A DNA stretch of 64,000 nucleotides from Taklimakanibacter deserti (GTDB lineage: Bacteria; Pseudomonadota; Alphaproteobacteria; Rhizobiales; Aestuariivirgaceae). The translations under genes and the position numbers were made by a program. Position 1 is the stretch's first letter. Every line of letters begins with the position of its first letter. This document shows, one piece after another, positions 54,334 to 63,904 of this stretch. The DNA lies in NCBI GenBank assembly GCA_003574785.1, contig QORU01000024.1, positions 23,228 through 87,227 of the forward strand, in the 5' to 3' direction. The notes below the pieces were generated by a model. It searched no databases. It was not told where the DNA came from and saw only the letters and a list, made by a program, of their open reading frames with translations.

Positions 54334-55836
54334 ATGCCGGCACCAAAAGACATCATCCTTGGCATCGATCAAGGCACGACCAACACGAAGGTCGTGGCGA
54401 TCGACGGACAGGGTTTGATCCTGGGCCAGGCCGTGCGCCCGATCGCGACGACGGCGCCGGAGCCGGGCTTTGTCGAGCAGGACGCCGAGGCGATGGTCGC
54501 CAATATCCTGGCCTGCATCGGCGAGCTCAGGGAACGGCTGTCGCTGCGACCGGCCGAGATCCTGTCCTTAGGGATCGCCAATCAGACCGAGACACTGGTC
54601 GTCTGGGACGCCGAGACCGGGCGGCCGGTGATGCCGGCGATCGTCTGGCAATGCCGCCGCGGTGCCGAGGAACTGAAGGTCTTGCGGAATGACGATGCCT
54701 TGCGCCTCGTCAAGGCACGCACCGGTCTCGACCTCGATCCGACCTTCACTGCCGCGAAGCTGCTCTGGCTCAAGCATCATCGACCGTCGATCGCGGCGCG
54801 GATCGGCAGTGGCAGCCTGCGTTGGGGGACGGTGGACAGCTGGCTCATCTTTGCGCTCACCCAAGGCAAGACCTATGCGACCGAGCCCGGCAATGCCGCG
54901 CGCACCATGCTTTTCGACATCGACAGGATCATCTGGGACCCGGAGCTCGTAGCACTTTTCGGGCTCGAGCTTGCGGCCTTTCCCGAGTGTCGGACATCTC
55001 ATTCGGACTTCGGGACGGCGAGCGCTGCGCTCCTTGGCGCCCCGATCCCGATCACCGGCGTGATGGGAGATCAGCAGGCGGCCTTGTTCGGCCATGGCTG
55101 CTATGAGGAGCGAGAGCTCAAGATCACTTACGGCACCGGCGCCTTCCTATGGATGAACGCCGGCACGTCGCCGCCACCCGCGCCGGGCGACGGCATCATC
55201 CGCACCATTGCCTGGCAGATCGATCAGCCATGCTATGCCTATGAAGGCTTCGTGATGTATGCCGGCAAGATCCTCGACTGGCTGGCCGAACGCCTTTCCA
55301 TCGCCGGCGGCGGCGCTTCCGTCGCAGCGGAGGCGGAGAAGGCCGGCACCAGCGCGGGCGCACTTCTGATACCGGCCTTCCAGGGCCTCGCTTCACCCTG
55401 GTGGCAGCCCGACATGCGCGCCGGCCTGTTGGGCCTGAGTGCTGCGACCACCAGGGGCCATATTGCCCATGCCGGCCTCGAAGCCGTCTGCTATCAGATC
55501 CGCGCGGTGCTCGAAGGGATCGGTGACGGCCGTGACCAAGCCATGCCCATTGCGAAGATCGACGGCAGCATGACACGCTCCCGCTATTTCACAGAGCTGC
55601 AGGCGAGCGTGCTCGGCGTTCCTCTCTTCGTCTCGGCGTCCGATGCCATGACGCCTTACGGTTCGGTTCTGATGGCCGGTCTCGGCGCCGGCCGCTGGCG
55701 GACGCTTGCCGAGCTGCGTGACCTTCCGCGCGCCGGCGAAAAGGTTGAACCCGCATCGGCATCCGCTTATCAGGCCTCTTACGAAGCCTGGGTCAGGGCC
55801 GTGAATGTCCTCATTGCGGGCTATGGCCGGAACTGA
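54334..55836 (+). CDS. glpK: FGGY-family carbohydrate kinase, glycerol-kinase-like
   Basis: From the ATG at 54334 the product is 500 residues, as in glycerol kinase. Family segments are I-D-Q-G-T-T-N-T-K, N-Q-T-E-T-L-V-V-W-D (the equivalent of the NQRE motif, with T for R), G-T-V-D-S-W-L-I-F-A-L-T and G-D-Q-Q-A-A-L-F-G-H-G-C. The next gene is glpD, 5 bp downstream, so it most likely phosphorylates glycerol. The altered NQRE motif leaves room for another polyol. Confidence 0.8.
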   Translation: MPAPKDIILGIDQGTTNTKVVAIDGQGLILGQAVRPIATTAPEPGFVEQDAEAMVANILACIGELRERLSLRPAEILSLGIANQTETLVVWDAETGRPVMPAIVWQCRRGAEELKVLRNDDALRLVKARTGLDLDPTFTAAKLLWLKHHRPSIAARIGSGSLRWGTVDSWLIFALTQGKTYATEPGNAARTMLFDIDRIIWDPELVALFGLELAAFPECRTSHSDFGTASAALLGAPIPITGVMGDQQAALFGHGCYEERELKITYGTGAFLWMNAGTSPPPAPGDGIIRTIAWQIDQPCYAYEGFVMYAGKILDWLAERLSIAGGGASVAAEAEKAGTSAGALLIPAFQGLASPWWQPDMRAGLLGLSAATTRGHIAHAGLEAVCYQIRAVLEGIGDGRDQAMPIAKIDGSMTRSRYFTELQASVLGVPLFVSASDAMTPYGSVLMAGLGAGRWRTLAELRDLPRAGEKVEPASASAYQASYEAWVRAVNVLIAGYGRN

Positions 55837-55841
55837 AGCGC

Positions 55842-57371
55842 ATGACCGCCGAAAGCACCACCAAGATATATGATCTCTTCGTCATCGGCGGCGGCATCAA
55901 TGGCGCGGCGATCGCTTGCGACGCCGCGGGCCGGGGTTTGAGCGTAGCCTTGGCCGAGATGCAGGATTTCGCCGAGGGCACATCCTCGCGCTCGTCCAAG
56001 CTCATCCATGGCGGCCTGCGCTATCTCGAAACCTATGACTTCAAGCTGGTGCGCGATGCGCTGCTCGAACGCGAGATCCTCATGCGACGGACGCCGCATC
56101 TCGTCTGGCCGCTGCGGCTCGTGCTGCCCTATGTCGAAAGCCAGCGGCCGCGCTGGATGATCCGCCTGGGCCTTCTCTTCTATGACTATCTCGCTCATCG
56201 CAAGATCTTGCGCCGGTCTGAGGCGATTGACCTTCACCGTCATCCGGCGGGTGCGGCGCTCAAGCCCGCCTATCGTCACGCCTTTGCCTATTCCGATTGT
56301 CGCGGCGATGACGCGCGCCTGGTGATCGCCAATCTCCTGGGGGCTGAGCGCAATGGTGCCGATATCCTGGCACGCCATCGTTTTATCGGGGCGGAGCGCG
56401 ACGGCGATCTGTGGCGCATCACGCTCGAGAATATGGGAAGGCAATTCGCGGTCGCGAGCCGCGCGCTGGTAAATGCGGCAGGTCCCTGGGTCGTTGACGT
56501 CACGGGCAGGATGAATGTGCCGGTGGGACGGAAGCTGCGCCTGGTGCGCGGCAGCCACGTCGTCGTGCCACGCCAATGGTCGGGCGATCACGGCTATTTC
56601 CTGCAGACCCGCGACGGTCGCCTGATGGAGGCTTTTCCCTATGAAGGGGATTTCACCTCGATCGGCACGACGGACGAGCCGTGGGACGAAGCGCCCGAGA
56701 AAGTGACGATCTCGGATGAAGAGATCGACTACATGCTGGCCGAGGTGAATGAGTTCTTTCGCAAGCCGGTGACGCGCGCCGATATAGTCTGGAGCTATTC
56801 CGGCGTGCGGCCGCTTTTCGAGACGGGCGGCGGGCGCGATGGCGACCTCTCGACATTGACCCGGGATTATTCCTTCGAGATCGATCACCGCGAAGGCGAG
56901 GCGCCGGTGCTGACCGTCTTCGGAGGCAAGCTCACCACGCATCGCCGCCTTGCGGAACATGCAATGCAGAAGCTCTGCGCCCTCATGCCCTGGCCTCAAG
57001 CCAGCCCGTCGCGCTCGGACATTCTGCCAGGCGGCGATTTCGGCGCCACCGGCATCGATGGCTACCGCAAGGTATTGCGCGCTCGTCTGCCCTGGCTGCC
57101 GGAAATGCAGGCAAATCGCTATGTTCAGCTCTATGGCACGCGCGCCGACGAATTGTTGAAGGGTGCTGCGAGCCTTGCCGATCTCGGCCCTCTCTTCGGC
57201 GCCGACCTTTATCAAAGGGAGGTCGATTTCCTGAAGGAAACCGAATGGGCGGTGACGGTCGAGGACGTCATCTGGCGGCGCAGCAAGCTGGGCCTCAGGC
57301 TTTCCCCGGTTGAGATCGGCAGGCTTCAGTCCTACCTGAAGGAGACGGCCATTTCGAAGTCACCTTCCTGA
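55842..57371 (+). CDS. glpD: Aerobic glycerol-3-phosphate dehydrogenase
   Basis: This 509-residue membrane-associated flavoenzyme oxidises glycerol-3-phosphate to dihydroxyacetone phosphate and reduces quinone. The FAD motif is V-I-G-G-G-I-N-G-A-A-I-A near residues 12-23, followed by the GlpD signature S-S-R-S-S-K-L-I-H-G-G-L-R-Y-L-E. Later V-R-P-L-F-E-T-G-G-G and G-G-K-L-T-T-H-R fit the family. It forms a two-gene unit with the upstream kinase. Confidence 0.94.
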   Translation: MTAESTTKIYDLFVIGGGINGAAIACDAAGRGLSVALAEMQDFAEGTSSRSSKLIHGGLRYLETYDFKLVRDALLEREILMRRTPHLVWPLRLVLPYVESQRPRWMIRLGLLFYDYLAHRKILRRSEAIDLHRHPAGAALKPAYRHAFAYSDCRGDDARLVIANLLGAERNGADILARHRFIGAERDGDLWRITLENMGRQFAVASRALVNAAGPWVVDVTGRMNVPVGRKLRLVRGSHVVVPRQWSGDHGYFLQTRDGRLMEAFPYEGDFTSIGTTDEPWDEAPEKVTISDEEIDYMLAEVNEFFRKPVTRADIVWSYSGVRPLFETGGGRDGDLSTLTRDYSFEIDHREGEAPVLTVFGGKLTTHRRLAEHAMQKLCALMPWPQASPSRSDILPGGDFGATGIDGYRKVLRARLPWLPEMQANRYVQLYGTRADELLKGAASLADLGPLFGADLYQREVDFLKETEWAVTVEDVIWRRSKLGLRLSPVEIGRLQSYLKETAISKSPS

Positions 57372-57393
57372 TCCCAATTGAGCGAGCACACCC

Positions 57394-58098
57394 ATGATCG
57401 ACCTCTATTACTGGACGACGCCCAACGGCCATAAGGTCACGATGTTCCTCGAAGAGGCGGGCCTTCCCTATCGCATCATTCCGATCGATATCGGCAAGGG
57501 CGACCAGTTCACGCCGGACTTCCTGCGCATCTCGCCCAACAACCGCATTCCGGCCATCGTCGACAACAAGCCGGCCAATGGCGGAAAGCCGATCTCGGTC
57601 TTCGAATCGGGCGCCATACTGCTTTATCTCGCCGAGAAGACCGGCAAGTTCATTCCTTCCGATCTCGCCGGCCGCGCCGAAGTCCTGCAGTGGCTCTTCT
57701 GGCAAATGGGCGGGCTCGGGCCCATGGCCGGGCAGAACCATCATTTTCGCAACTACGCGGTGGAGAAGATTGCCTATGCGATCGACCGCTATGTGAACGA
57801 GACAAACCGTCTCTATGGCGTGCTCAACAAGCGCCTTGCCGATCGCGCCTTCGTCGCGGGCAAGGATTACTCGATCGCCGACATGGCGTCCTATCCCTGG
57901 ACGGTCTCGCATGAGCGGCAAGGGCAGAATCTCGACGACTTCCCGCATCTGAAGCGCTGGTTCGAGGCCATTCGCGCACGTCCTGGCACGGTCGCCGCCT
58001 ATGCCCGTGTCAAGGAGGTCAATCCGGATTCGGGCAAGCCGATGTCGGAAGCCGAGAAGAAGATCCTTTTCGGCCAGACGGCTGCCGTCGTTCGGTGA
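57394..58098 (+). CDS. Glutathione S-transferase, YfcG/YghU-like
   Basis: This 234-residue cytosolic GST has the thioredoxin-like N-terminal domain (W-T-T-P-N-G-H-K-V-T at residues 7-16, a signature of the Nu-class disulfide reductases), S-P-N-N-R-I-P-A-I-V-D, the glutathione-binding E-S-G-A-I-L-L-Y-L, and the helical C-terminal domain (W-Q-M-G-G-L-G-P-M-A-G-Q-N-H-H). Family members reduce disulfides or peroxides using two glutathiones. It ends flush against the convergent exporter gene. Confidence 0.92.
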   Translation: MIDLYYWTTPNGHKVTMFLEEAGLPYRIIPIDIGKGDQFTPDFLRISPNNRIPAIVDNKPANGGKPISVFESGAILLYLAEKTGKFIPSDLAGRAEVLQWLFWQMGGLGPMAGQNHHFRNYAVEKIAYAIDRYVNETNRLYGVLNKRLADRAFVAGKDYSIADMASYPWTVSHERQGQNLDDFPHLKRWFEAIRARPGTVAAYARVKEVNPDSGKPMSEAEKKILFGQTAAVVR

Positions 58099-59205
58099 TT
58101 ACTCGAGACGGCTGCGGAACAGCCAGGCCGCGGCGCTCAGCGTGCAGATCGCGATCAGCGCCAGCGGGATCGTATTGTGGACGACCTCGCTCACGGGAAT
58201 GTCCTTGAGGAAGACGCCTTTGACCACGATCAGGAAATAGCGCAGCGGATTGACGAAGGTCACCGGCTGCAGCCAGTCCGGCATGTTCTCGATCGGCGTG
58301 GCGAAACCCGACAGCAATATGGCCGGCACGATGAAGACGAAGGCGCCGAGTATGGCCTGCTGCTGCGTCATCGACAATGACGAGATGAAGAGGCCGATGC
58401 CGACCACGGATGCCAGATAGAAGATGGCGCTGCCATAGAGCAGGATGAGCGACCCGCGCAGAGGGATGCCGAAAAGAAAGATCGCCGCCAGCACATAGAG
58501 GGTGATGTGGACGAGCCCGATCATCATCGGCGGCGTGAGCTTGCCAATGAGGATCTCATGGGTGCGAAGCGGCGAGACCATGAGCTGGTCGAATGTGCCG
58601 AGCTCGCGCTCGCGCGCCACCGAGAGCGCGGTGACGACGAGGCCGATGAGGAGCGCGATGATGGCGACGAGGCTCGGCACCGTGAACCAGACGAAAGTCA
58701 GGTTGGGATTGAACCAGTAGCGCGGCGCGATAGTGACGCTTGCCGCCCGCTGTCGGGGCGTGGCGAGGTCGTCCGCCAAGGTGGCGACGATCTGGCCGAG
58801 ATAGGACGAGACGATCTGCGCCGCATTGGAGCGGCGGCCGTCGAGGATGATCTGCACATCGCCCGAGCGCCGCGCCTCGATATCGCGCGAGAAAGTCGGA
58901 CCGATCTGAAGCGCGGCGATGACCTCCTGGCGCTCGATGAGGTCGTGCAGGACCTCGTCGTCATTGGTATGGATGAGATTACGGAAGGTCGGCGTGCCGT
59001 CGATACGCTGGATCAGCTCATGGCCCCATTTGCCGCTGTCGCGGTTGAGGATCACGATATCGGCGTTCTTCACCTCGAGCGTCGCCGCGTAGGAGAAGAC
59101 GACGAGCTGCAGGATGGGCGGCACGATGATCACCATACGCCCGCGCGGATCGCGCAGGATCGCGAGCAGCTCTTTGATGACGAGGGCGATGATCCGTTCC
59201 CACAT
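58099..59205 (-). CDS. ybhR: ABC-2 type exporter permease, YbhR-like
   Basis: From the ATG at 59205 the product is 368 residues. It has an N-terminal helix (M-V-I-I-V-P-P-I-L-Q-L-V-V-F-S), a large extracytoplasmic loop, and five C-terminal helices with the ABC-2 signature L-L-S-G-F-A-T-P-I-E-N-M-P. Together with the next gene product it forms the membrane part of a YbhGFSR-type exporter. The stop of the upstream permease is just before its start (1-bp gap). Confidence 0.88.
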   Translation of the reverse strand: MWERIIALVIKELLAILRDPRGRMVIIVPPILQLVVFSYAATLEVKNADIVILNRDSGKWGHELIQRIDGTPTFRNLIHTNDDEVLHDLIERQEVIAALQIGPTFSRDIEARRSGDVQIILDGRRSNAAQIVSSYLGQIVATLADDLATPRQRAASVTIAPRYWFNPNLTFVWFTVPSLVAIIALLIGLVVTALSVARERELGTFDQLMVSPLRTHEILIGKLTPPMMIGLVHITLYVLAAIFLFGIPLRGSLILLYGSAIFYLASVVGIGLFISSLSMTQQQAILGAFVFIVPAILLSGFATPIENMPDWLQPVTFVNPLRYFLIVVKGVFLKDIPVSEVVHNTIPLALIAICTLSAAAWLFRSRLE

Positions 59206-59206
59206 G

Positions 59207-60337
59207 TCAACCGAGCCTCTTGGCGGTGCTGCGCGCGGCAAGGCCGAGGAAAATGGCGCCGGCGAGGAGCAGAACGGCGATATTGGTGAGAAAGAGCGGC
59301 CAGACGTCGCCCGCCAGGAACACCGTCTGCAGGGCAGGGATCAGATAGCGCGCCGGGACGACGGCGCTGATCCACTGGATGACGATGGGCATGGAGCCGA
59401 TCTCGAACAGGAAGCCCGACAGCAGGAACGCCGGCAGGAAGGCCGAGAGCAGAGCGAGCTGCGAGGCGAGGAACTGGTTCTTGGTCGCCGCCGAGATGAG
59501 GAGGCCCTGGCCCAAGGCCGGCAGCAGGAAGGCGGCCGAGATCGCATAGAGGGCGAGGATCGAGCCGCGGAACGGCACGCCGAAGATGAAGACGGCGACG
59601 ATGACGCACAGCGTCATCGATGTCATCGCCAGGATGAAATAGGGCAGGATCTTCCCCGCCAGGAGCTCGAAGGCGGTGACCGGCGTCGCCATCATCGCCT
59701 CCATCGTACCGCGCTCCCATTCGCGCGCCACGACGAGCGCGGTGAGAAGAGTGCCGATCAAGGTCATGACGATGGCGATCGAGCCCGGCACCAGGAAGTA
59801 GCGGCTGGTCAGCTCCGGATTGAACCAGAAGCGCTGCTCGACCGTGATCCCGGCCGTCTCCTTGGGCGTTTCGCTGGCTCTTTGCCTGAGCCAGGTGGTG
59901 ACCACGCCTTGCGCATAGCCCTGGACGAAATTCGCGGTGTTGGGGTCAGTGCCGTCGACGATCACTTGAACTTGCGGATGGTTCTGGGCGGCGAAGTCGG
60001 CAGCAAAGCTGTCCGGGATGACGACGATGCCGCGGACGTCGCCGACGACCAGCGCTTCCTCGAACTCGCGCCGGTCACGGCCCTGCCGGACCTCGAAATA
60101 GCGCGAGGCGGCGAAGCTCGCGGCCAGGTCCTGGGTGAGCGGCGTCATCGTCTCGACCACGACCCCGATGCGGGTGCGCGTGGCGTCGAGCGACACGCCA
60201 TAGCCGAACAGGAAGAGAAGGATCAGCGGCAGAACGAAGGCGATGAGGATGCTGCTCGGATCGCGGATGATCTGGTAGCTCTCCTTGCGCACCAAGGCGA
60301 AAAGCCGTCGCGTCCTGCCGGATCCTCCATCGCTCAT
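59207..60337 (-). CDS. ybhS: ABC-2 type exporter permease, YbhS-like
   Basis: This 376-residue ABC-2 permease has helices near residues 30-50 (I-L-I-A-F-V-L-P-L-I-L-L-F-L-F-G) and 170-370, an extracytoplasmic loop between, and F-L-L-S-G-F-L-F-E-I-G-S-M-P near residue 305. Length equals that of E. coli YbhS as I recall it. Its ATG overlaps the stop of the ATPase gene by four bases, so it is coupled to it. Confidence 0.9.
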   Translation of the reverse strand: MSDGGSGRTRRLFALVRKESYQIIRDPSSILIAFVLPLILLFLFGYGVSLDATRTRIGVVVETMTPLTQDLAASFAASRYFEVRQGRDRREFEEALVVGDVRGIVVIPDSFAADFAAQNHPQVQVIVDGTDPNTANFVQGYAQGVVTTWLRQRASETPKETAGITVEQRFWFNPELTSRYFLVPGSIAIVMTLIGTLLTALVVAREWERGTMEAMMATPVTAFELLAGKILPYFILAMTSMTLCVIVAVFIFGVPFRGSILALYAISAAFLLPALGQGLLISAATKNQFLASQLALLSAFLPAFLLSGFLFEIGSMPIVIQWISAVVPARYLIPALQTVFLAGDVWPLFLTNIAVLLLAGAIFLGLAARSTAKRLG

Positions 60338-62058
60338 GAATTCGCCTCCGCTTCCGAGCCTTGCACCAAGGAAATGAATGCATCTTCCATGGTGGGATCG
60401 GGGTTGTCGTGCGTGGCGACCTTGGCCTTGAGCTCATCGGGGGAGCCCAAGGCGATCGATTGCCCGCGATAGATGAGCGAGATGCGGTCGCAATATTCGG
60501 CTTCGTCCATGAAATGGGTGGTGACCAGCACGGTGACACCCTTTTCGACGAGGCCGTTGATATGCGTCCAGAACTCGCGCCGGGTGATCGGATCGACGCC
60601 CGATGTCGGCTCGTCGAGAAAGAGGGCCTCGGGCTCATGCATCACGGCGCAGGCGAGCGCCAGGCGCTGCTTGAGACCGAGCGGCAGGTCCTTGGCCGAC
60701 ATGCCGGCATGGCGGTTGAAATCGAAGATATCGCTGACGAGCTTGATCTTTTCGTGCTTTTCAGCACCCTTGAGGCCATAGACGCCGGCGAAGAAGCTCA
60801 AATTCTGCGCGACGCTCAGATCGCCATAGAGCGAGAATTTCTGCGCCATGTAGCCGAGCCGGTTGCGCGCTTCGGCCGAGTCGCGGCGCAGATCGAAGCC
60901 GGCGACGCGGCCTTCGCCGGCGCTGGGTTTCAGAAGCCCGCACAGCATCTTGAAGGTCGTCGACTTGCCGGCGCCATTGGGACCGAGCAGGCCGAAGATC
61001 TCGCCGCGGCTGATGTCGAAGGTGATGTCCTGGGCCGCGGTGAAATCGCCGAAGCGCTTGGTGAGGCCGCGCGCCTCGATCACATGGGGATTGGCGTCTT
61101 GCTGCGGCTTCGTCGCTTCCGCGAGCCGCGAGCGCCCGCCCGGACCACCGCCCAGCATATCGACGAAGGCATCCTCGAAGCGGGGCGCCGTCGGGCCAAT
61201 CTGGACGGATGCGGCAAGGTCGGCCTTGAGCGCGGCCTGGCTCGCTTCCGCATCGGTGACGAGGCGGATGGCTTCGCCCTGGATGACACCGTCAATGACG
61301 CCGGGGCGGTCGAGCATCTTGGCGAGGATCGGCCGCCGCCTGCCGTCTATCCCGGTGATCCTGTAGACGCGGCCATCGACGCGATGCGTGAGCTCGGCGG
61401 GCGGGCCGGTGAAGAGCAGCTTTCCCTGGTTGAGCAGCAGCACGCGCGTGCAGGCCTCGGCCTCATCGAGATAGGCCGTCGACCAGACGACACCGATGCC
61501 TTCGCGGGTCAGGTCCTTGACCATTTTCCACAGGTCCCGGCGCGAGATCGGATCGACGCCGACTCCCGGCTCATCGAGGAGCAGGAGCCGCGGCTTCTTG
61601 AGGAGCGCGCAGGCAAGCCCGAGCTTCTGCTTCATGCCGCCAGACAGCTTTCCGGCGAGCCTTCCGGTGAAGCGCTTGAGGTCGGTGAAGCTCAGAAGCT
61701 CGTCAAAGACGGCCGGGCGCTCAGGCGTGGGCAGGCCGCGCAGATCGGCATAGAGATCGAGATTCTCCTGGACGCTCAGGTCCTCATAGAGGCCGAAGCG
61801 CTGCGGCATGTAGCCGATCGCCGCCTGGATCTTTTGGGCCTCCGTCTTGATGTCGAAGCCCAATACGTTGAGCGTGCCTTGATCGGGAAGGAGAAGGCCG
61901 GTCATCAGCCGGATGAGCGTCGTCTTGCCGGCACCGTCCGGCCCGACGAGGCCGGTGATCTCACCGCCCTTGATCGCGGCCGTGATCTGGTCGAGGGCCG
62001 GGCTTGCGGCCCCGAATGTCTTGCTGATCCCCTCGATGCGGACGAAGTCTTCGCTCAT
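60334..62058 (-). CDS. ybhF: Double ABC ATPase of the exporter, YbhF-like
   Basis: This 574-residue protein contains two complete nucleotide-binding domains. The first has Walker A G-P-D-G-A-G-K-T-T (residues 39-47), signature L-S-G-G-M-K-Q-K and Walker B L-L-L-L-D-E-P. The second has Walker A G-P-N-G-A-G-K-S-T (359-367), a modified signature L-P-L-G-L-K-Q-R and Walker B A-L-F-L-D-E-P-T. It lies 6 bp after the membrane-fusion gene and powers the exporter with YbhS and YbhR. Confidence 0.93.
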   Translation of the reverse strand: MSEDFVRIEGISKTFGAASPALDQITAAIKGGEITGLVGPDGAGKTTLIRLMTGLLLPDQGTLNVLGFDIKTEAQKIQAAIGYMPQRFGLYEDLSVQENLDLYADLRGLPTPERPAVFDELLSFTDLKRFTGRLAGKLSGGMKQKLGLACALLKKPRLLLLDEPGVGVDPISRRDLWKMVKDLTREGIGVVWSTAYLDEAEACTRVLLLNQGKLLFTGPPAELTHRVDGRVYRITGIDGRRRPILAKMLDRPGVIDGVIQGEAIRLVTDAEASQAALKADLAASVQIGPTAPRFEDAFVDMLGGGPGGRSRLAEATKPQQDANPHVIEARGLTKRFGDFTAAQDITFDISRGEIFGLLGPNGAGKSTTFKMLCGLLKPSAGEGRVAGFDLRRDSAEARNRLGYMAQKFSLYGDLSVAQNLSFFAGVYGLKGAEKHEKIKLVSDIFDFNRHAGMSAKDLPLGLKQRLALACAVMHEPEALFLDEPTSGVDPITRREFWTHINGLVEKGVTVLVTTHFMDEAEYCDRISLIYRGQSIALGSPDELKAKVATHDNPDPTMEDAFISLVQGSEAEANS

Positions 62059-62064
62059 GGGGGC

Positions 62065-63072
62065 TCATGGTCCTTTGGGCTCCGGGACATGCACCGTCAC
62101 CGGCATGCCCTGACGCAGCCCTTGATCGGGCTCATCGATGATGATGCGCAAACGATAGACGAGATCGGTGCGCAGCTCCGGCGTCTCGACCGATTTGGGG
62201 GTGAATTCGGCGACCGGTGAGATGAAGCCGATCTTGCCGCGATAAGGCTTGTCAGGCGCCGAGTCCGAGGTGACGTTCACTTCGAGCCCGGGATGGATCC
62301 TGCCGAGCAAAGGCTCGGGGATATAGCTCCTCACCCACACCGGACGGTCGAGCGAGAGCACGAAGATGATGTCGCTGGTCGAGATGATGGCGCCAGGCTC
62401 GCGCAGCCTGGACAGGATGACGCCGGCGGCCGGCGCCTTGAGCTCGGTATCCGCGAGCGAGGTCTGGGCGGCGGAGAGATTGGCCTCGGCACCTTCAAGG
62501 CTCGCTTTCGCCGCGGCGATGTCCTCTTTGCGTGAGCCTTCCTCGAGAAGCTGCAGGGCCTGCTGCGCCGAGGCGACGCGGGCCTGCGCCGAGTCGCGGT
62601 TGGCGCGGGCATTGTCGAGGGCGGCTTCCGAGATCGTCTGGCCGGGCCTCAGCTTGAAGGCGCGGTCATAAGCGAGCTTGGCATTCTCGAAATCGGCCAT
62701 GCGCTCCTCGAGCTGGGCGCGCGCCTGGGCGATCTCGGCCGCCCGCGGACCCGCCACCAGCTTGTCGAGCGTGGCGCGCAAATTGGCCACTTGCGCGCTC
62801 TGGGCGGCGACCGCGTCCTCATAGGGTTTGGCGTCGAGACGGGCGAGGAGATCGCCCGGCTTGATGCTGTCGCCTTCATCGAAATTCATCTCGGCGACCC
62901 GGCCATTGACGCGGAAGCCGAGCTGCACCTGGCGGATATCGACATTACCATAAAGCGTGATGCGGTCGCTGTCGGCCGGGCGCCAGCCGAGCCGCGCCGG
63001 CAGATCGAACCACCAGGCGATGAAGGCGCCGATGAGCACCAGGGCGAGTATTACGGCGATCCGCCGTCGCAT
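62065..63072 (-). CDS. ybhG: HlyD-family membrane-fusion protein, YbhG-like
   Basis: From the ATG at 63072 (GAGG nine bases upstream) this is 335 residues. It has an N-terminal membrane anchor (residues 4-20), a biotinyl-lipoyl segment ([16 protein letters not shown]), a long coiled coil (about 95-210, many A/E/R heptads) and a beta-barrel segment ([11 protein letters not shown]). It links the inner-membrane exporter to the periplasm. It is first in the operon and divergent from tetR. Confidence 0.92.
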   Translation of the reverse strand: MRRRIAVILALVLIGAFIAWWFDLPARLGWRPADSDRITLYGNVDIRQVQLGFRVNGRVAEMNFDEGDSIKPGDLLARLDAKPYEDAVAAQSAQVANLRATLDKLVAGPRAAEIAQARAQLEERMADFENAKLAYDRAFKLRPGQTISEAALDNARANRDSAQARVASAQQALQLLEEGSRKEDIAAAKASLEGAEANLSAAQTSLADTELKAPAAGVILSRLREPGAIISTSDIIFVLSLDRPVWVRSYIPEPLLGRIHPGLEVNVTSDSAPDKPYRGKIGFISPVAEFTPKSVETPELRTDLVYRLRIIIDEPDQGLRQGMPVTVHVPEPKGP

Positions 63073-63093
63073 TGTTCCAAGCCTCGCTAGGCC

Positions 63094-63120
63094 TTGACAG
63101 AATGTCAACAACTGTTGACA
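63094..63120. promoter_or_regulatory. Operator palindromes between the exporter operon and tetR
   Basis: TGTCAACA-AC-TGTTGACA (63103-63120) is a perfect 8-2-8 palindrome, overlapped by TTGACA-GAA-TGTCAA (63094-63108), and a further TTGTCAACA lies at 63140-63148. This is what a TetR-family dimer pair would bind, and it covers the promoter of the exporter operon (TTGACA reads as a possible -35 box on either strand). Confidence 0.6.
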
Positions 63121-63218
63121 TATAGGCCTTCTGAACCGCTTGTCAACATGGACGCCTTGGCGGCGTTCTGCCCCCTATGCTGAGATGTTGGTAGACGTGA
63201 TCGCCCAGACAGATTGAC

Positions 63219-63833
63219 ATGGTGAAAGCCAAAAAATCCGACACCACGCGGGCACGCATCATCGATGCGGCGCGTGAGCGTTTCCGCAAGGAAGGCTATG
63301 AGCGCACTACCATTCGCAAGGTGGCCCGCGACGCCGGGATCGATCCCGCTCTGGTGATGCGCTATTTCGAGAGCAAGCGGGGGCTGTTCGATGCGGCGAT
63401 GACGGTCGAATTGCGCATCCCCGATCTGAGCGCTCATCCGCGCGACAAGCTGGGTGAGGCGCTGATCACGCATTTCCTCAATCGTTGGGAGGAGCCGGAC
63501 GATGACTCGCTTCAGCTCCTGCTGCGCTCATCGGCGAGCAATGAGGAGGCAGCCGAGCGCCTGCGCACCACGATCTTCCGCGACCAGATCGTCCCGATGG
63601 TCGCGCGGCTGCGCGGCGAGGAAAAGGGAAGCCGTGACATTGCAGCGCTGATCGCGACGCAGACCGTCGGCCTCGCCTACACCCGCTATATCCTCAAGCT
63701 GCCGCCGCTCGTCGCCATGCCGCGCGAAACGATCATCCGGGTGATCGGCGCGACGATTCAGCGGTATCTGGACAATCCGCTGGGATCGCCCTCGCCCCGC
63801 GCAGCGGGGAGAGGGAAGGGGCCCGACGCGTAG
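63219..63833 (+). CDS. TetR/AcrR-family regulator of the exporter (CecR-like)
   Basis: This 204-residue protein has the TetR helix-turn-helix at residues 10-55 (T-R-A-R-I-I-D-A-A-R-E-R-F, T-I-R-K-V-A-R-D-A-G-I, V-M-R-Y-F-E-S-K). A ligand domain follows. It is divergent from the YbhGFSR-like operon, the same arrangement as E. coli cecR (ybiH). The last 15 or so residues (S-P-S-P-R-A-A-G-R-G-K-G-P-D-A) are encoded by a palindromic repeat, and the stop codon lies in a hairpin loop, so the tail is probably not part of the ancestral protein. Confidence 0.88.
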   Translation: MVKAKKSDTTRARIIDAARERFRKEGYERTTIRKVARDAGIDPALVMRYFESKRGLFDAAMTVELRIPDLSAHPRDKLGEALITHFLNRWEEPDDDSLQLLLRSSASNEEAAERLRTTIFRDQIVPMVARLRGEEKGSRDIAALIATQTVGLAYTRYILKLPPLVAMPRETIIRVIGATIQRYLDNPLGSPSPRAAGRGKGPDA

Positions 63834-63904
63834 CGTCGGGAAGGGTGAGGGGCCTGTGGAAAGTTTGCTACAGGCCCCTCACCCTCCCATTGCTTCGCAA
63901 TGGG
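63789..63904. repeat. Cluster of four palindromic repeats at the 3' end of tetR
   Basis: Four hairpins follow each other: CCCTC-G-CCCCGC-GCA-GCGGGG-A-GAGGG (63789-63815); CCCGACGC-GTA-GCGTCGGG (63822-63840); a 16-bp perfect arm pair AGGGTGAGGGGCCTGT (63842-63857) and its complement (63870-63885) around 12 bases; and CCCATTGC-TTC-GCAATGGG (63886-63904). Outer CCCTC/GAGGG arms with a three-base loop recall the hairpin at 42760. This looks like a BIME-style repeat cluster and may also end tetR transcription. Confidence 0.75.

Noticed and set aside
60361..62220. Long plus-strand frame opposite the double ATPase
   Set aside because: Shadow of the ATPase; no ribosome site or domain.
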